DNA of 64,000 nt from Epiperipatus broadwayi. Its lineage: Eukaryota > Onychophora > Udeonychophora > Euonychophora > Peripatidae. The stretch is from assembly GCA_028023455.1 (NCBI GenBank), contig JAQFVV010012419.1:930001-994000 (forward strand). The letters are read 5' to 3'. Position numbers and translations under genes: made by a program. The stretch's first letter is position 1. Each line of letters starts with the position of its first letter. Under the pieces are notes generated by a model that was not told the DNA's origin, did no database searches, and worked only from the letters and a program-made list of their open reading frames with translations. Positions 35,474-47,317 of this stretch are shown here, piece by piece.

Positions 35474-35929
35474 GTTTTTTTTCTCTCCTTTTTTTTTAAA
35501 GTAATTTAATGGTTTATAAATGTATTGACAAATTTAATAAGTTATTTTAAATTTTTCTTTTATTGTAAACATAGTTGAATAAACCTGATTTTGATATATA
35601 GTAAAAAAAAAAAATATTTTCTCTGAGAAAAGGTTATTAAAAAGTCTTAATTTTTACTTAGAAGAAAATTATCATAGTTTCAATTGATTTTTTTTTTTTC
35701 TTCTTAAAAATAAACATTATTCAATTTAACTGCATAAAGGAGAATTACTACTAAATCAGATGTTTAAAAACCTTATCTTTTATATTTGCAAATGTGGATT
35801 ATCAGTATATTTTTCCAATATCTTACGTATTTTTAAAATACAATGTCCTAGATTTAAGTCAGCACTTGGAATAATATTAACAGCACAACATATACTTTCA
35901 TAGCAGCAAAAAAATAAAAACCAAAATAC

Positions 35930-36003
35930 CTGAATCAAAACTTCAATGAAATCAACCAAAGGTAAGACTTTGAGAAAAGGAAGTATAGAAACATAAGTAG
36001 TGT
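35930..36003 (-). CDS. exon of an unassigned spliced gene (24 codons)
   Basis: A 74-nt exon, 'tttttcag|AC' to 'ATTCAG|gtattt'. Entering in phase 1 from 36150-36240 (G|AC gives Asp) it reads TTYVSILPFLKVLPLVDFIE then VLIQ and exits in phase 0. The acceptor has an excellent pyrimidine tract. The hydrophobic, leucine-rich segment is interrupted by charged residues, so it looks like a buried helix rather than a membrane span. Confidence 0.82.
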
Positions 36004-36149
36004 CTGAAAAAAAAAAATTAAATTATTCATATTGGGGAGGGGGGGGAATACATATCAGTTTATTTAGCCAATAAAGATAAAAAAGAAATTAGTAATCAAA
36101 ATAATTTTTATTAATAGAATAAAAATTCCACATTTAGATTAATACAAAC
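36004..36149 (-). other. short intron (146 nt) of the spliced gene
   Basis: GT-AG intron: donor 'CTATTG|gtttgt', acceptor 'tttttttttcag|AC'. It is the only short intron in the model, the others being 95 nt to 14 kb, and keeps the 1-2 phase split across an Asp codon. It contains an 8-base G run in the plus orientation. Confidence 0.7.
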
Positions 36150-36240
36150 CAATAGATTTTTGGAGTTTGTTCCTCTCCTCTATAAATGTCTGCTGAATAA
36201 TGGAACGATATGTTTCCAAAAAATTATTTATTTTCTTTCT
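36150..36240 (-). CDS. exon of an unassigned spliced gene (30 codons)
   Basis: A 91-nt exon, 'ttgttgtag|AGAAAG' to 'TATTG|gtttgt', phase 0 in and phase 1 out. It reads RKKINNFLETYRSIIQQTFI then EERNKLQKSI. This is charged and helical, perhaps a short coiled-coil-like stretch. It follows the exon at 47183-47317 in phase, across a 10.9-kb intron that holds repeat copy B and the tandem array. Confidence 0.82.
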
Positions 36241-37033
36241 CTACAACAAAAAAAAAAGAAGACAGATTTAAACTAAAAAATGAAAAAATAATAATTTTAC
36301 TCAGAATTACAAAAACAATATTGTTACAACAGTAAAATAGATCTATCAAGTGCTTACTTATAATTGAATTACCTTTCCAGTTAGGAATATCTCAGAGTAA
36401 GAAAGAGTTAATGAACAAAATAGCCTGGATTACATTTAAAAAAAAAAAATTGATATATTTTAAGTTGTATCTAAACATAAGTTTGCCTGAACTTGTAATG
36501 ACTGCTTAACTTAAATCCCTCTAGAGGGAGTTAACAACAGAATAAGCAACAAATTGAAATATAATGATTACTGTACCAATTACTGGAACATACATAAAAT
36601 AATAAATTCTATTGGAAACAGATATACATTAATAATAATTAACCTGTCACATTAACAGTAATTAACCTGCCACATTAACATATTAAATAGTACAGACAAT
36701 AGTTTAAAATAAAATTATCTTGGAGTGATATCTAAAACGATAGGGATCTTTGAGAATATTCCTCTAACAAAAGGTATTATTATTTAGATTTTTATCTCCT
36801 TGGCTATTTTTTATTTAGACAGAAGTTGCATTATTTGCGCTTATTGCCAGGATCGACCATCATTTCCAAGATGTTTATACATTTTTTTAGCCATGTATAT
36901 TTTGATCTATTCTTGCACATTTCAATATTTTCGCAAATCCTTTTTATTTAGTAATTGTAGGTTTTATACTACATATTCATCTTCATATCCTTGCTATAAG
37001 TGTGTGTTTGTATAATATTCACAGGTATTGTAT
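36241..37033. other. intronic AT-rich DNA
   Basis: A 24-bp unit 'attaacctgtcacattaacagta' is repeated twice at 36641-36686. The 71-codon frame at 36800-37015 has no domain and no splice context. Nothing else is supported. Confidence 0.45.
36641..36688. repeat. two-copy 24-bp tandem repeat
   Basis: 'attaacctgtcacattaacagta' is followed directly by 'attaacctgccacattaacat', differing at one or two positions. A short slippage duplication with no evident function. Confidence 0.7.
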
Positions 37034-38170
37034 TGAAACAGTAAGATGTGCTCTGCAGATCTTTGTTTCACCTTTGCTTACATCTTACCTACCCTCATAC
37101 ACTATTACAAACCCTAAACTTATCGTAGGGTATGCGTACTGCGCAGATATACCAAAATACTGCCTAATTTAGACTTCTAATGGGGCATCCATGGGTTTTA
37201 ATCGTAATTAAATTTCTTTTAACGGTTTTAGTTCAAACTGTCAAATATATATACATATTTGTTTAAAAGTAGGTCACATATTCTCATCTACACACATACT
37301 GCGATAATCTATTTTAAAACTTGAGTAAAATATTTTGTTTAAAATTATTTTGTTTAAATCTGTTTATTTTAGAAATATTCTTTTCATTTAATATAAACTA
37401 ATATTCATCCTTAAATAGATTTAAACATTTAAAATTTTTAAAAAAAGTGAATAATTTTGTTCTTTTATTTTAAAAAATCATGCCACAAAATCATATGTAG
37501 AAAATAAATGAGGGTGGGTAAAGAGAACAGTAGTAACTAATATTAACCTGTTTTTGCCGAAAACAGAGATTCACTAGCAAATTTAATTAAATGATCATAA
37601 TCAGAATATCTGGGAATGTAACTATGTTAAAAATTAATTAAAATCTAAGTGCATTTAATTAATGTTCTTAATCAATGGATTTTATCACTGGAGGGCTGTA
37701 GCATTTTATAGTCTAGGTATATAAGTAAGGCTGATTATTAATTAATTAGTATTTCTGAGATTATTCTGCTTGACTATTCAGAGTTATGATTCTGCTAGAT
37801 TATCTGAGTTATTATTCTGAGTTATTATTCAGTTTTTTTATTCGGCTTACTTAATTCTTCATTATATTTCTTGTGATTCTTCATTATTATTCTGCATTTC
37901 ATTCGTGAAGAATATTTGATAGAGAGTTACCAGCAAGATCTAAAAATTTGTCAAAAGAAATCACCTTACCAGATCCTAGATGGAAGTGAATCTTGTCAGT
38001 TTTAATAATAACCAACTTAAAATGATGGAGTAGAACAAGGCAGTTTGCTGTCTTCCCTCGGGAATGACTAGCTTGGCCATCCATCATTCACCATCTGACA
38101 TCCTATTGCCCGACTTAATCATCCTAATAGGTTGGAATGCTGCTGACAAAACACATCGTTAATGCTGCCT
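37034..38170 (+). repeat. arm-type repeat, family copy 3
   Basis: Starts 'gaaacagtaagatgtgctctg', shares 'taggtcacatattctcatctacacacatactgcgata' with copy 1 (2619-3720), and ends with the GC-richer 'tgtcttccctcggga' block and 'gaatgctgctgac'. Here it is not paired with an inverted partner and instead abuts the tandem array that begins at about 38190. Near 37750-37860 it contains a 'ttctgagttattattctga' microsatellite-like tract. Confidence 0.65.
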
Positions 38171-38189
38171 AAATAATGCTGCTGAAGCC

Positions 38190-39575
38190 CATCTAATCCA
38201 TTGATTACTCTGGTTGGCACAGGATGGCATTACTGTATGGAGAGTTTTGCCTTGTTTGATAACAATTATGTGATAGTATAAGAGATGGTGATCAGGTGCC
38301 GTTTATGGGTTTAACACCAAACCTGCCTAATAGGATAGTGGTGGCTATGGTTGTTAAAGAGCGAAAAATACCAAAATGTATGGGTGCCGAACTGAGTTCA
38401 GACCCATATGACTATATAAGCTATTGAGCTTAGAATGAAAATATTATTGTGCTTTCAATTTCATTCTCATAGTTTGTAATTAAGTAGAGATAAAAGGTGG
38501 CTGCTGGAGAGTTGCATTAGATCCTAAGATCTAGGTGCAGTGCCCTCAGATCCAAGGCTCCTCACTGACGAAGACCACAAGCCAGAAACTAGTCTGGTGA
38601 TATTGGACGAGTAGATACTAGACAGGGATTTTATGCACAATCATTCTGGTATCCATTGATTACTCTGGTTGGCACAGGGTGGCACTAATATATGGAGAGG
38701 TTTGCCTTGTTTGATAACAATTATGTGCTAGTATGAGATGGTGATCATGTGATGTTTATCGATTAAACACCAATCCTGCCTAATAGGATAGTGATGACTA
38801 TGGTTGTTAAAGAGCCAAAGACACCAAGTGCTGAACTGAGTTCAGACTCATATGACTATATAAGCTATTGAGCTTGAAATAAAAATATTATTGTGTTTTC
38901 AATTTCATTCTCATAGTTTTGTAGTTAATTAGAGATAAAAGATGGCTGCTGGAGGGTTGCATTAGATCCTAAGATCTAGGTGCAGTGCTCTCAGATCCAA
39001 GGCTCCTCACTGATGAAGGCCATAAGCCAGAAACTAGTCTGGTGATATCGGATGAGTAGGCACTAGACAGGGATTTTATGCACAATCCTTCTGGCATCCA
39101 TTGATTACTCTGGTTGGCACAGGGCAGCACTACTGTATGGAGAGATTTGCCTTGTTTGATAACAATTATGTGTTAGTATAAGTGATGGTAATCATGTGAT
39201 GCTTATGGGTTAAACATTAATCCTGCCTAATAGGATAGTGGTGGCTATGGTTGTTAAAGAGCCAAAGACACCAAGTGCTGAACTGAGTTGAGCGTAGAGT
39301 GAAAATATTATTGTGTTTTCAATTTCATTCTCATAGTTTTGTAGTTAAGTAGAGATAAAAGGTAGCTGCTTGAGGGTTGCATTAGATCCTAAGATCTAGG
39401 TGCAGTGCTCTCAGATCCAGGCTCCTCGCTGACGAAGGCCACAAGCCAGAAACTAGTCTGGGGATATTGGATGAATAGGCACTAGATAGCGATTTTATGC
39501 ACAAGACTTCTGGCATCCATTGATTACTCTGGTTGGCACAGGGTAACACTACTATATGGAGAGTTTTGCCTTGTT
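38190..39575 (+). repeat. tandem array of a 420-455 bp SINE-like unit
   Basis: The landmark 'ttgattactctggttggcac' occurs at 38201, 38656, 39101 and 39520, giving periods of 455, 445 and 419 bp: three full units and a partial fourth. Each unit has the segments 'aattatgtgttagtataag', 'cctgcctaataggatagtgg', 'aaaatattattgtgttttca', 'cctaagatctaggtgcagtg' and 'ccagaaactagtctgg'. Copies are closely similar. Related pieces occur at 16988-17265 (as a hairpin) and at about 59595-59700. No Pol III box or coding frame is clear. Confidence 0.85.
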
Positions 39576-41137
39576 TATTTATATATAATATTTAGTGAAT
39601 TAAATGTGAAGGTGCTGTAAGCTTCATGCTCTTAGTTCAAGATGCATGAGTCTGGCTTATTTATATATAAATTTAAACATAGAAGAAGGTGGGTACCATC
39701 TTTTTCTTATAGGTCTGGCTTGTGTTTTAGAATTAAGAGTTCCACGTGCAGTCATTGTTACATCTGATCGACTGTCACATAAGCATTTTTAAACCGTATC
39801 TGCCGAAGGTTTTAGCTTTTCATGTTATTATTAAAAAGGTAAATAAAATGTGAATGTTCAAAAAGTAATGTATTGAGATGAAAAGGAATGCAACAGACTA
39901 CACCAAAACTATTCATTCAAAAGAAGTATGAGCAAAGTTGAGCAAAGTTTGAGATATACTCCACAGAAATAAAATAACTCAAATGTAAAATAAATTATCC
40001 AAATACTTCATATTTAACAACTTCTGATCAGTGGAATGGAAAGCAGAAATTAAAAGTAATGCAGATTATGCAACAATTTAGGTGCACCAGTGATCAAATT
40101 ATTAATCTAAAATAATTATGTTTAAAAATTAGTATTTTGAGGTGCATTCTTTCTGCTCATAAAACCATCTTTGGTGGTAACCAATTCAATAAGAATCATA
40201 AACACTGTTATTCAAATGTCAGATTTATTTAACAATTATCTAGAAAAAAATAGGAAATTTGTTTAGAAATCAAGAGTTAATAATGAGAAAGTAAAGTCCA
40301 ATTAATTAGATTCTCTGATGATACAGAAGTAATGCAAAATGAAGTTAAATTTAACAAAATAAAAGTGTGAAAATGGAATATCAAAATAAAACTTTAACCC
40401 TATGGAGAGAAGATTATAGCTGATTTGAATGATATACACAAACTCTTGTCTTAAATACTGTTACACATTGTATCGGTCCAATTCTCCCAATCGCCTTATC
40501 TGTTTAAAAAAATACATATCTATATACGTCATGAGCATGAAATGACATAGACATTCTAGTTAGAAGATCAATAATAATCTTCGGTAATACCTCGGGATAA
40601 ATACAAACGAGTATTAATTTAAGAATTATTAGAGAAAAGAAATGCTATTTAAAATAATATCAAAATCTTTCCTTGTTAAACTATTTATACTTCCACCCCT
40701 ATATCTGTCTACACGTAGACAATTTTTCGCTCTTTACATACCTTTGAAAGTATTGTGCAAATTGGACAATCTTTGCGCACTACCCCTGACACGATAAAAG
40801 AAAGAAAAAATGTCAAATAGTTCTCCCTTCCCTTTCCCTATCTACCGAGAGAGTATGCAAAGAGGAATTTTGACCATTGTTGGAGATATGGTTTTATTTG
40901 ATAAAGGAAAACTGGGTGAAGAGTAAATTATAATTCAACTCCCCGATATACTATCCCAATGACTAGCTCATTTATAATTCCCTATCTGAGGTACTTTGGG
41001 CTAAGTATTTCTACAATTTTTTTGTAGCCGTGATAAGCATATATTACAAATAGGTGAGTGTATTTTATTATACAACAAAACATATGATAAGCAAATGAAA
41101 TGTAAGATAATACTATTTATTTAACTACCTCCCTCCA
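39576..41137. other. AT-rich DNA and an unclassified GC-richer block
   Basis: No gene seen. From about 40440 to 40830 the composition becomes richer in G+C and the sequence reads like eroded transposon DNA, but no domain could be read. It adjoins the 3.1-kb repeat copy B without a clear boundary signal. Confidence 0.4.
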
Positions 41138-43139
41138 CCACATATTGAAACAGAAACCTCCAATCCCTTTCCGTTTCACCATCAACCTAATGACCTACTC
41201 GTCTGAACTAGTTTCGAACCTATGTCAAATGTAAAAATGTATATATATAAATCGAGCAGGAAAACTTTGCTATAATTGCCGCTTAAATGGCATTATCCAT
41301 TTACATACGAAGACACGCTATAATTAGACAGGTTTGATAAAATTATAGCGGAGAAATGCTCGTAAATTATTATAAAATGTTTTACCAATTTTCAGTCAAT
41401 TCTTAATTATATTTCGCTATTATATTCGTATGTGGATGGATAATTTAAACTTTGGAATAACGGCAAAATGATTCATATATATTTAAGTTTAAATAAAAGT
41501 AATGTAAATGTTTTCTTTAATTTATTTAACGGTTTTCTGATTTAATGTTTTACATATATAGTTGAAACAAGTATTTTCTTTAAATTTGCTTTTTTTTTTA
41601 ATAAACAAATATGTTAAAAGTTATTTAGTTTTATAAAATAAGAATTATCTGTTCGCAATTAAAAATGAGAATTTTTGTAAACAAGATATCAATTAGTGAC
41701 ACACCCGGGTAAAAAAGTAAAATCTGTTTTCTGATTGATTTTTGTTTGCAACAAAAGACTTTTTCATTAAATCAGAATACCGTTCCTTCTGCTAAGTAAT
41801 AACACCTGAAAAGGAATTTAATTAATGAAAATGAATCAAATTATATAGTTTATATATTTTGATACATTTTTTAAGGAAATTAAATATAACACCTCGGAGA
41901 TTTTATCAGTTGTTGTAGAAATTGAATTATATTATTTTGCTTTAATTAAAAGTCAATTGGTCCCGAGGCTTACGAAATTCCAGAAAGGTGTTAAAGTTTA
42001 GTAGAAGGATATAAATAGGCCTTATTTTAAGCGGGAAGAGAGAATCCATCTTACTTTTGAAGAGAGTCAACAGGAGAAGTTTTATTATTGTTCAACCTTA
42101 ACATGTCTGGCTAAAGTCAGGCAAAATTTTGCTGCTTTCCCGTGATGGAACGCCTAGTTCAATCCATCAAATGCCAAAGGAACAACCAAGCTTACACCAA
42201 CTAAATTTGAAGATGCCATAAGCCGTAAAAATAATTTGCCCTCGTTCCGATTTCAATCCAGCTAAAGAAACACTATTTTAAAAATCGTCTCCCAACTAAA
42301 TTGAAGATGCCATAAGCCGCCAAAGAAGTCACCTTCGTTTCCAGCTCGAATCTCTCCTTAGCTACAGAACTATTTTAGTATTATTTAAAATCGCAGAGCT
42401 CTGTGTGCATTTCAAAAACATTCATTATTTCTTCAAAAACAGGTTAGCTAACCATATTATTGAAATTTCTATCTAAATTGTTTTCGAAATAATATTTAAA
42501 TGAAATACTTTTTGCTAATACAATAGTGTAAACTGTCTAAATTGTTTCCTAAAATATTTTAATTCTATAAATGAAATACTTTTGCTAAATTTCTGTTAAT
42601 TAATGTTTTGCTATATAATTTAATCACTGCAATTATATTTTGCTTTTCTTTTGCTTATTTTATTTATTATTAGTTATGCCTATGTTTCGAAACGGCGTGC
42701 ATTTAATTATAGAATATGTTTTTAAACATATAAATTTAAATTATTTATATAGCGTCATTTCGTGCGCTGTTTCGAAACCCAAATTCATATTTTTTCACTT
42801 AATAAATTAATTAATATAAATATAAAATGTGGCTTTTCAACCTTTATTTATTATGTTACTAAAGATTAAACTAGCCTGGAGTGCAATCATAAGTATATTT
42901 TTTTAGTTAAGTATTCGTAAGTCCCCTATTAAATATATTTTTCCCCCTTTTAAAAGTTTAGTAGTTATAGATAACTAAAGAGATTGAACGGGATAAAGTA
43001 AAGTTTGGATCTATATATTCCTGTCAGTAGCATATCGTATTTCTCATGCTACAGAAGAGTTGGCTCTTTTGATCAAGCTGATGATCTAGTGTTCATTTAA
43101 TATATGATCTTTAATTTATAATATCCTTCGGCTTGGCGG

Positions 43140-43325
43140 ATGTGGGATTTATTAATATTTTCTCGTTGTGCTGTTCTTTTTGATATATATATAAGATGGA
43201 GCCACGGTAAGTCCAGCCCATCTTCTCTTATGGGTAGTGCAGTAGCGAAGTCTGAGCTACGGGCCAGATTAGCACGTAAGTCCCCCGCCTCTGAACCAAA
43301 TAAAGGTTCCCCATTAGCAGCATGA
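43140..43325 (+). other. conserved 61-codon open frame inside repeat copy B
   Basis: Same predicted peptide as 14750-14935 on the minus strand, beginning MWDLLIFSRCAV and ending EPNKGSPLAA. A TATATATATAAG stretch sits inside it at about 43183 and a donor-like 'ACGgtaagtcc' follows at 43206, which would suit a promoter with a short first exon as well as a coding frame. I do not claim a protein. Confidence 0.35.
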
Positions 43326-44029
43326 CGACCGGTTCTTGGGTAAACCGTTGTTTGTCACAAAAACCCTAAAACTATTCTTCCATCCACAGAGCCACTTTAT
43401 TATTATATTTTACTTGTGCCTAGCGTATTAGTAAAATCGTTATAGCCAACTCTTCCCTCCCTAATATGCAGTCTTCGGCGTTGATCCGAAGCATTCTTGA
43501 AAACCCGTTCGATCTAAAGCTATCTGGGACGCTTTAAAAGCCCATAGTTAAAATAAATTTATTATAATTAAGATGTATTAAGTTTCACTCCAGACTTGGT
43601 TTGATTTTACGTAAAAGAGCCACTCGAACTGATTATAAAAGGACATAACAAATAAGTTAATGTAGTGATTAGTTGTATAGCAGGATATTTGGCTCCATTG
43701 AATCATAGCCACAAACCTATTTGCCAACATCAATTATTGTTCAAATAGTCTAGAGAATGTTACTTTATAAATGAAATGCCTGTGTGCATTTGCCAACAAC
43801 AATTGTCAATAAATATATTTTAATTCATCATATATCAGTTTCTGTCTCATTATTAAATCAATCCAATTCACTAATTGCCCATAAGTATTCATTAGTAAAG
43901 CCCCTATTATTTAAATATGTTAGATTTTATCTGTGGAATGTCTAGTATTTACGTTGTTTATATATATGTTTAAGTCCATGAGTCTTATTGTTTTCTCCGA
44001 TTTGCTAGTGGGCCGGATGAAGAAATAAA

Positions 44030-44115
44030 TCTCGTGTGCTACCATTGTTATGTTATCCATTGGGTGTTAGATCTGGTGCTTGGAGAGTGGGTTCGAATCC
44101 AGGCTGGTCCCTGAC
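44030..44115 (+). repeat. tRNA-like SINE segment with Pol III B box (copy B)
   Basis: 'GGTTCGAATCC' at about 44092 is the consensus B box, with an A-box-like 'ttatccattgggtgtt' about 40 nt upstream. Both copies of the repeat keep it, at the end opposite to the 41138 boundary. Confidence 0.55.
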
Positions 44116-44206
44116 CTAAATCTCGGGCTTGACTGGGTTTGAAGTACATTTTGTGAGTTCCAGCTCGTGTTAGATGGATAAGCATGTTTTGACTGGCACA
44201 ATATAC

Positions 44207-47182
44207 ATTTAAATAATATAAGATTTAATCATAAATGCATTATACGCCTTTCTAATTTAAATTCTGCTATTCTACATATAATATAAATCATGCAGGAGTA
44301 TTTGGTCTTTATATTTGAGATATACATTTATGTTAAAAACAAAAAAAAATCCATTTCCTAACTTATATGCTTGTTAACTTATTTTGCCCTAAAATATAAA
44401 ATGGTCAAAGATGATGGTTAATGGGTGTGGTCTATACTCCCTTCTCCCTGCACAAAACTACGAATGCTTAATTTCATAAATCTAACAAAATAATGACTCG
44501 AAAATTATACACAGGTCTAAGCACTTGAACTTTCCTCAATTGCTAAAATAAACTTTAGGGTTAGATACACCTTTACATTTAGGTACGTAAAGCCATATCT
44601 TACTCATTTCCCCCTTCTTTTTTTTTAAAAAAAAAAATGCATATAGGCCGGCCATAGGACATTCAATATGAGGTGTCACCGCCATGATTAAAAATAAATG
44701 AGACATAAAGGCAAAATGAGGGAAAAGAACAAGAGAATGAGAATCCTACACTTGGTGGATTTAAGTGAGACCTATGTAAACGCAATATTATTTTACAATA
44801 TTATAAACAAAGAAAAAAAACATGTTAATAAATATAGTACAAATATAAACTTATTATATCAAACCTAATAATACAACAAAAAAAAATAAAATAAAAAATC
44901 ATACATATATCTTTTCTTTTGTTTTACTCATCTCTATTCTGCATTCTCTCTGGGTTCAAACTTCTGGGTGGACCAAATAAACTACTAGAAGGGACGATGA
45001 AATTCACTTTAACTCCTTTCCATATTTGTAGAGCCCTTCAATCAGGATACACTGGATCTATAGAACACAAATCTTGGGGATTAAAGATCTGAACGGGCGG
45101 GTGTACTGCTGCGGTTATTCTACTCCATAATTTTCTGGATAATTTGATGAAACTTGGGTTATCATTTTAGGAATGTTTCTTTACTGGATAATTTAATATA
45201 AATTACCAATTCATGTGACTTCCACAGTAAGCTTGTTTTCCATAAAATGAATTTACACCTTCATTCTTTCCTTTCTTTTTAAACGTGATTTGATGATAGT
45301 ACGACAAAAATTACCGTATCAAGGTTCCATTACCACTTTAACTAGTAGAAATTCATCTCTGGTAATTTTAGAATTATACCTCTGGGTGCTTCATTTCTTA
45401 TCATTTTAGTAACGGCCATCCAAAATGTTTTTTTTTTTTGTTTTGTTTTGTTTTTTATTATCGCCGAACTGCGTATGATTAAATGATTTCCAAAATCATA
45501 TGGCGGTTGGTACCTTTAATTAATATCTACGCAAACCATGAGGAAAAACATTCAACAAAAATTTATATCCGTTCCATAACTGTCAGGTCCCATAAAAAAA
45601 AAAATATCACGTCACGAACAGCAAGAGAATTTCCATCAAACTCCCTCTCAGACTAAACTCCCTCTCGGACTAAAAAAATATTCAGCTACTAAACAACATA
45701 ACGAGTCAAAAGAATAATAATCATCTAATTCCCCTACTCCTCACAGGTAGCTTATTATATATCCCTCAGTCTGTCCACAAGTTACAATTACTTACATGCC
45801 CCTTTGAGATATTGCATCAGATAATTTTATTTTAAGTACATTCTTTTACAAATTTTGTTTCAAAATCTGTCTTTTTCCTATTTTTTTTTCTTTTTAGGAA
45901 TTTTAAACTCCATATTGGAGTAATAGACCACCCACATTCCTTAGATAAAATGCTTTTAATTCGATTTTACAAATTAATTAAAACTACTCTATCTGATTAC
46001 ATAAAAAATATATAAATAGAAAGACTAAGATTGATTAAATCCACACTTTTAATGGAAGATTCTTTTCACAAAAAAAAAAATAATTTATTAAAAAAAAAAA
46101 AAAATTAAAAACTATTAAAAAAGAAAATAATAATAAAAAAAAATAATACAGAAATCTTTATAAATATACATGTTGGAACATTTGCAATAAATATGATACA
46201 CATACTAATAAATAGACACAAAGATATAAATACATAAAATATTCCACCACGTAAACAAATGTTAATTCTCTTATTTCTTTATATAAATTTATAAATACTT
46301 TTCTCCAAAGGATATACATTTATAATATGTGTTAATTATTCCAAAATAAACTAATATATAAGTGTTAGTTATGTATGTAAAGAGATGGAAATCTAGTATA
46401 GACCGACTCTCATTGTTTATTCAACGAGTTGAATAAAGTTAGCTGTGCCAAATCGTTGGCTACAGCTATCTTGTGCAAGGATGTTCTACAGTCTGGCACA
46501 ATATATCAGATGCATAAATTCAAGGCTATGATTAAGTGTGCATTTAAGCTATCAATTTGGCTATGATGTTTTTCACAAGAGTTTGTGATATTTGATAGTA
46601 TATTATATCTGAGACATATCACAAAGATCAAAACCAGTTAATGTAACTGGGAAAATAATTTTTAGATCGTAAATGAAAATAAATAAAAAATCTCATATTT
46701 TATTATATAAATATAATAAAGGCAAATTTGCAGAAATTTAAATTTTTTTTCACATTTCAGCATATACTATAAGTGAATATATTTCTTGATGTATGTGATC
46801 AGTATTGCAGTGTTTTTGAATGTAATATTTTTATATCCCTTTATTCAATAATTTCTAGATTGTAATTCAAATTAAATAAAAAACCTTCAATCTTATTACC
46901 TAAATTTAATAAAAGATAAATTTGCAGTGTTTTTTAATTTTCTTTTGCATTTCTGCATACTAGAAATGAATATATCTCTCAGATATACACTATTTCCATT
47001 GCAACTTTTTTCTCTGCGAATTAATACAAAATTATATAATAAAGGTAAATCTGCAGTATGACACAAAAAAAACTCTGAATGATTTGTTTTAAACAAAGCA
47101 AAGACGAAGAATAAAATGAAAGCATTACAAAATGTTTTTTTTAAATAGATCTCTAAATTTTTCTATAAAAAAATAAACTCAC
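44207..47182. other. intron: AT-rich DNA with eroded repeats
   Basis: GC-richer patches at 44640-44770 and 44940-45130 look like old mobile DNA without readable domains. 46070-46150 is almost pure A/T, and a 'gttttgttttgtttt' tract lies at 45438. Two similar AT-rich stretches at 46670-46790 and 46850-46990 ('aatttgcag.aattt..tttt.acatttc.gcata') suggest a local duplication. The 66-codon minus-strand frame at 46896-47096 lies in this duplication and is not called. Confidence 0.4.
46670..47060. repeat. diverged local triplication
   Basis: 'ggcaaatttgcagaaattt ... cacatttcagcatatactataagtgaatatatttctt' (46722) is repeated as 'gataaatttgcagtgttttt ... catttctgcatactagaaatgaatatatctctc' (46913), and 'aaaggtaaatctgcagtatg' (47040) begins a third. 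It is non-coding, immediately 3' of an exon. Confidence 0.5.
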
Positions 47183-47317
47183 ATTAAGAACTGTTTTATC
47201 ATCCCAACTTAATTTCTCAACTGACTTGATGGGACGAATACCTTTTAGTTCAAAGTCCAGTTGTTTGCTCGCTTTAGATTGGAGATCTTGCATATCAGGT
47301 TTTTCCGTAAATACAGT
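47183..47317 (-). CDS. exon of an unassigned spliced gene (45 codons)
   Basis: A 135-nt exon, 'ttttgtttag|ACTGTA' to 'CTTAAT|gtgagt', phase 0 to 0. It reads TVFTEKPDMQDLQSKASKQL, then DFELKGIRPIKSVEKLSWDD and KTVLN. Both other frames contain stops. It has a balanced composition with many charged residues, unlike the AT-driven peptides of chance frames here. The 'KSVEKLSWDD' segment preceding the helical region looks like a linker into a folded domain, but I know no match. Confidence 0.85.

Larger units (their letters stand above)
32940..35612 (+). mobile_element. L1/Tx1-like LINE copy with poly(A) tail, frameshifted
   Basis: A second, unrelated non-LTR retrotransposon on the plus strand. It has no visible endonuclease and has an RT core split over several frames, a long connection region, a C-terminal Cys/His box, a short 3' UTR with 'aataaa' (about 35579) and an A tract of about 12 at 35603-35614. 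The poly(A) tail and C-terminal zinc-finger-like box favour an L1/Tx1-type element over RTE. It lies in the intron between exons 35930 and 28949 of the minus-strand gene, in the opposite orientation. Confidence 0.75.
41138..44206 (+). mobile_element. 3.1-kb repeat, copy B
   Basis: Reverse-complement partner of 13870-16992. In this orientation it begins near 'gaaacagaaacctccaatccc', carries a short internal inverted repeat of 'gtttcgaaac' words (about 42686 and 42770), a 'tggctaaagtcaggcaaaattttgctgctttcccgtgatgg' block (42109), the shared 61-codon segment (43140), and ends with the tRNA-like B-box segment (44090) and 'ttttgactggcacaat'. No catalytic protein is encoded. Copies differ mainly by small indels. 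Confidence 0.75.

Noticed and set aside
36800-37015. 71-codon cysteine-rich plus-strand frame as a small secreted peptide
   Set aside because: Cysteines are irregularly spaced, no upstream promoter or splice context, and it ends just before the 37034 repeat.
14750-43325. The shared 61-codon frame as a proven small gene
   Set aside because: Identity between two copies of one repeat is expected without protein selection; kept only as a conserved segment.
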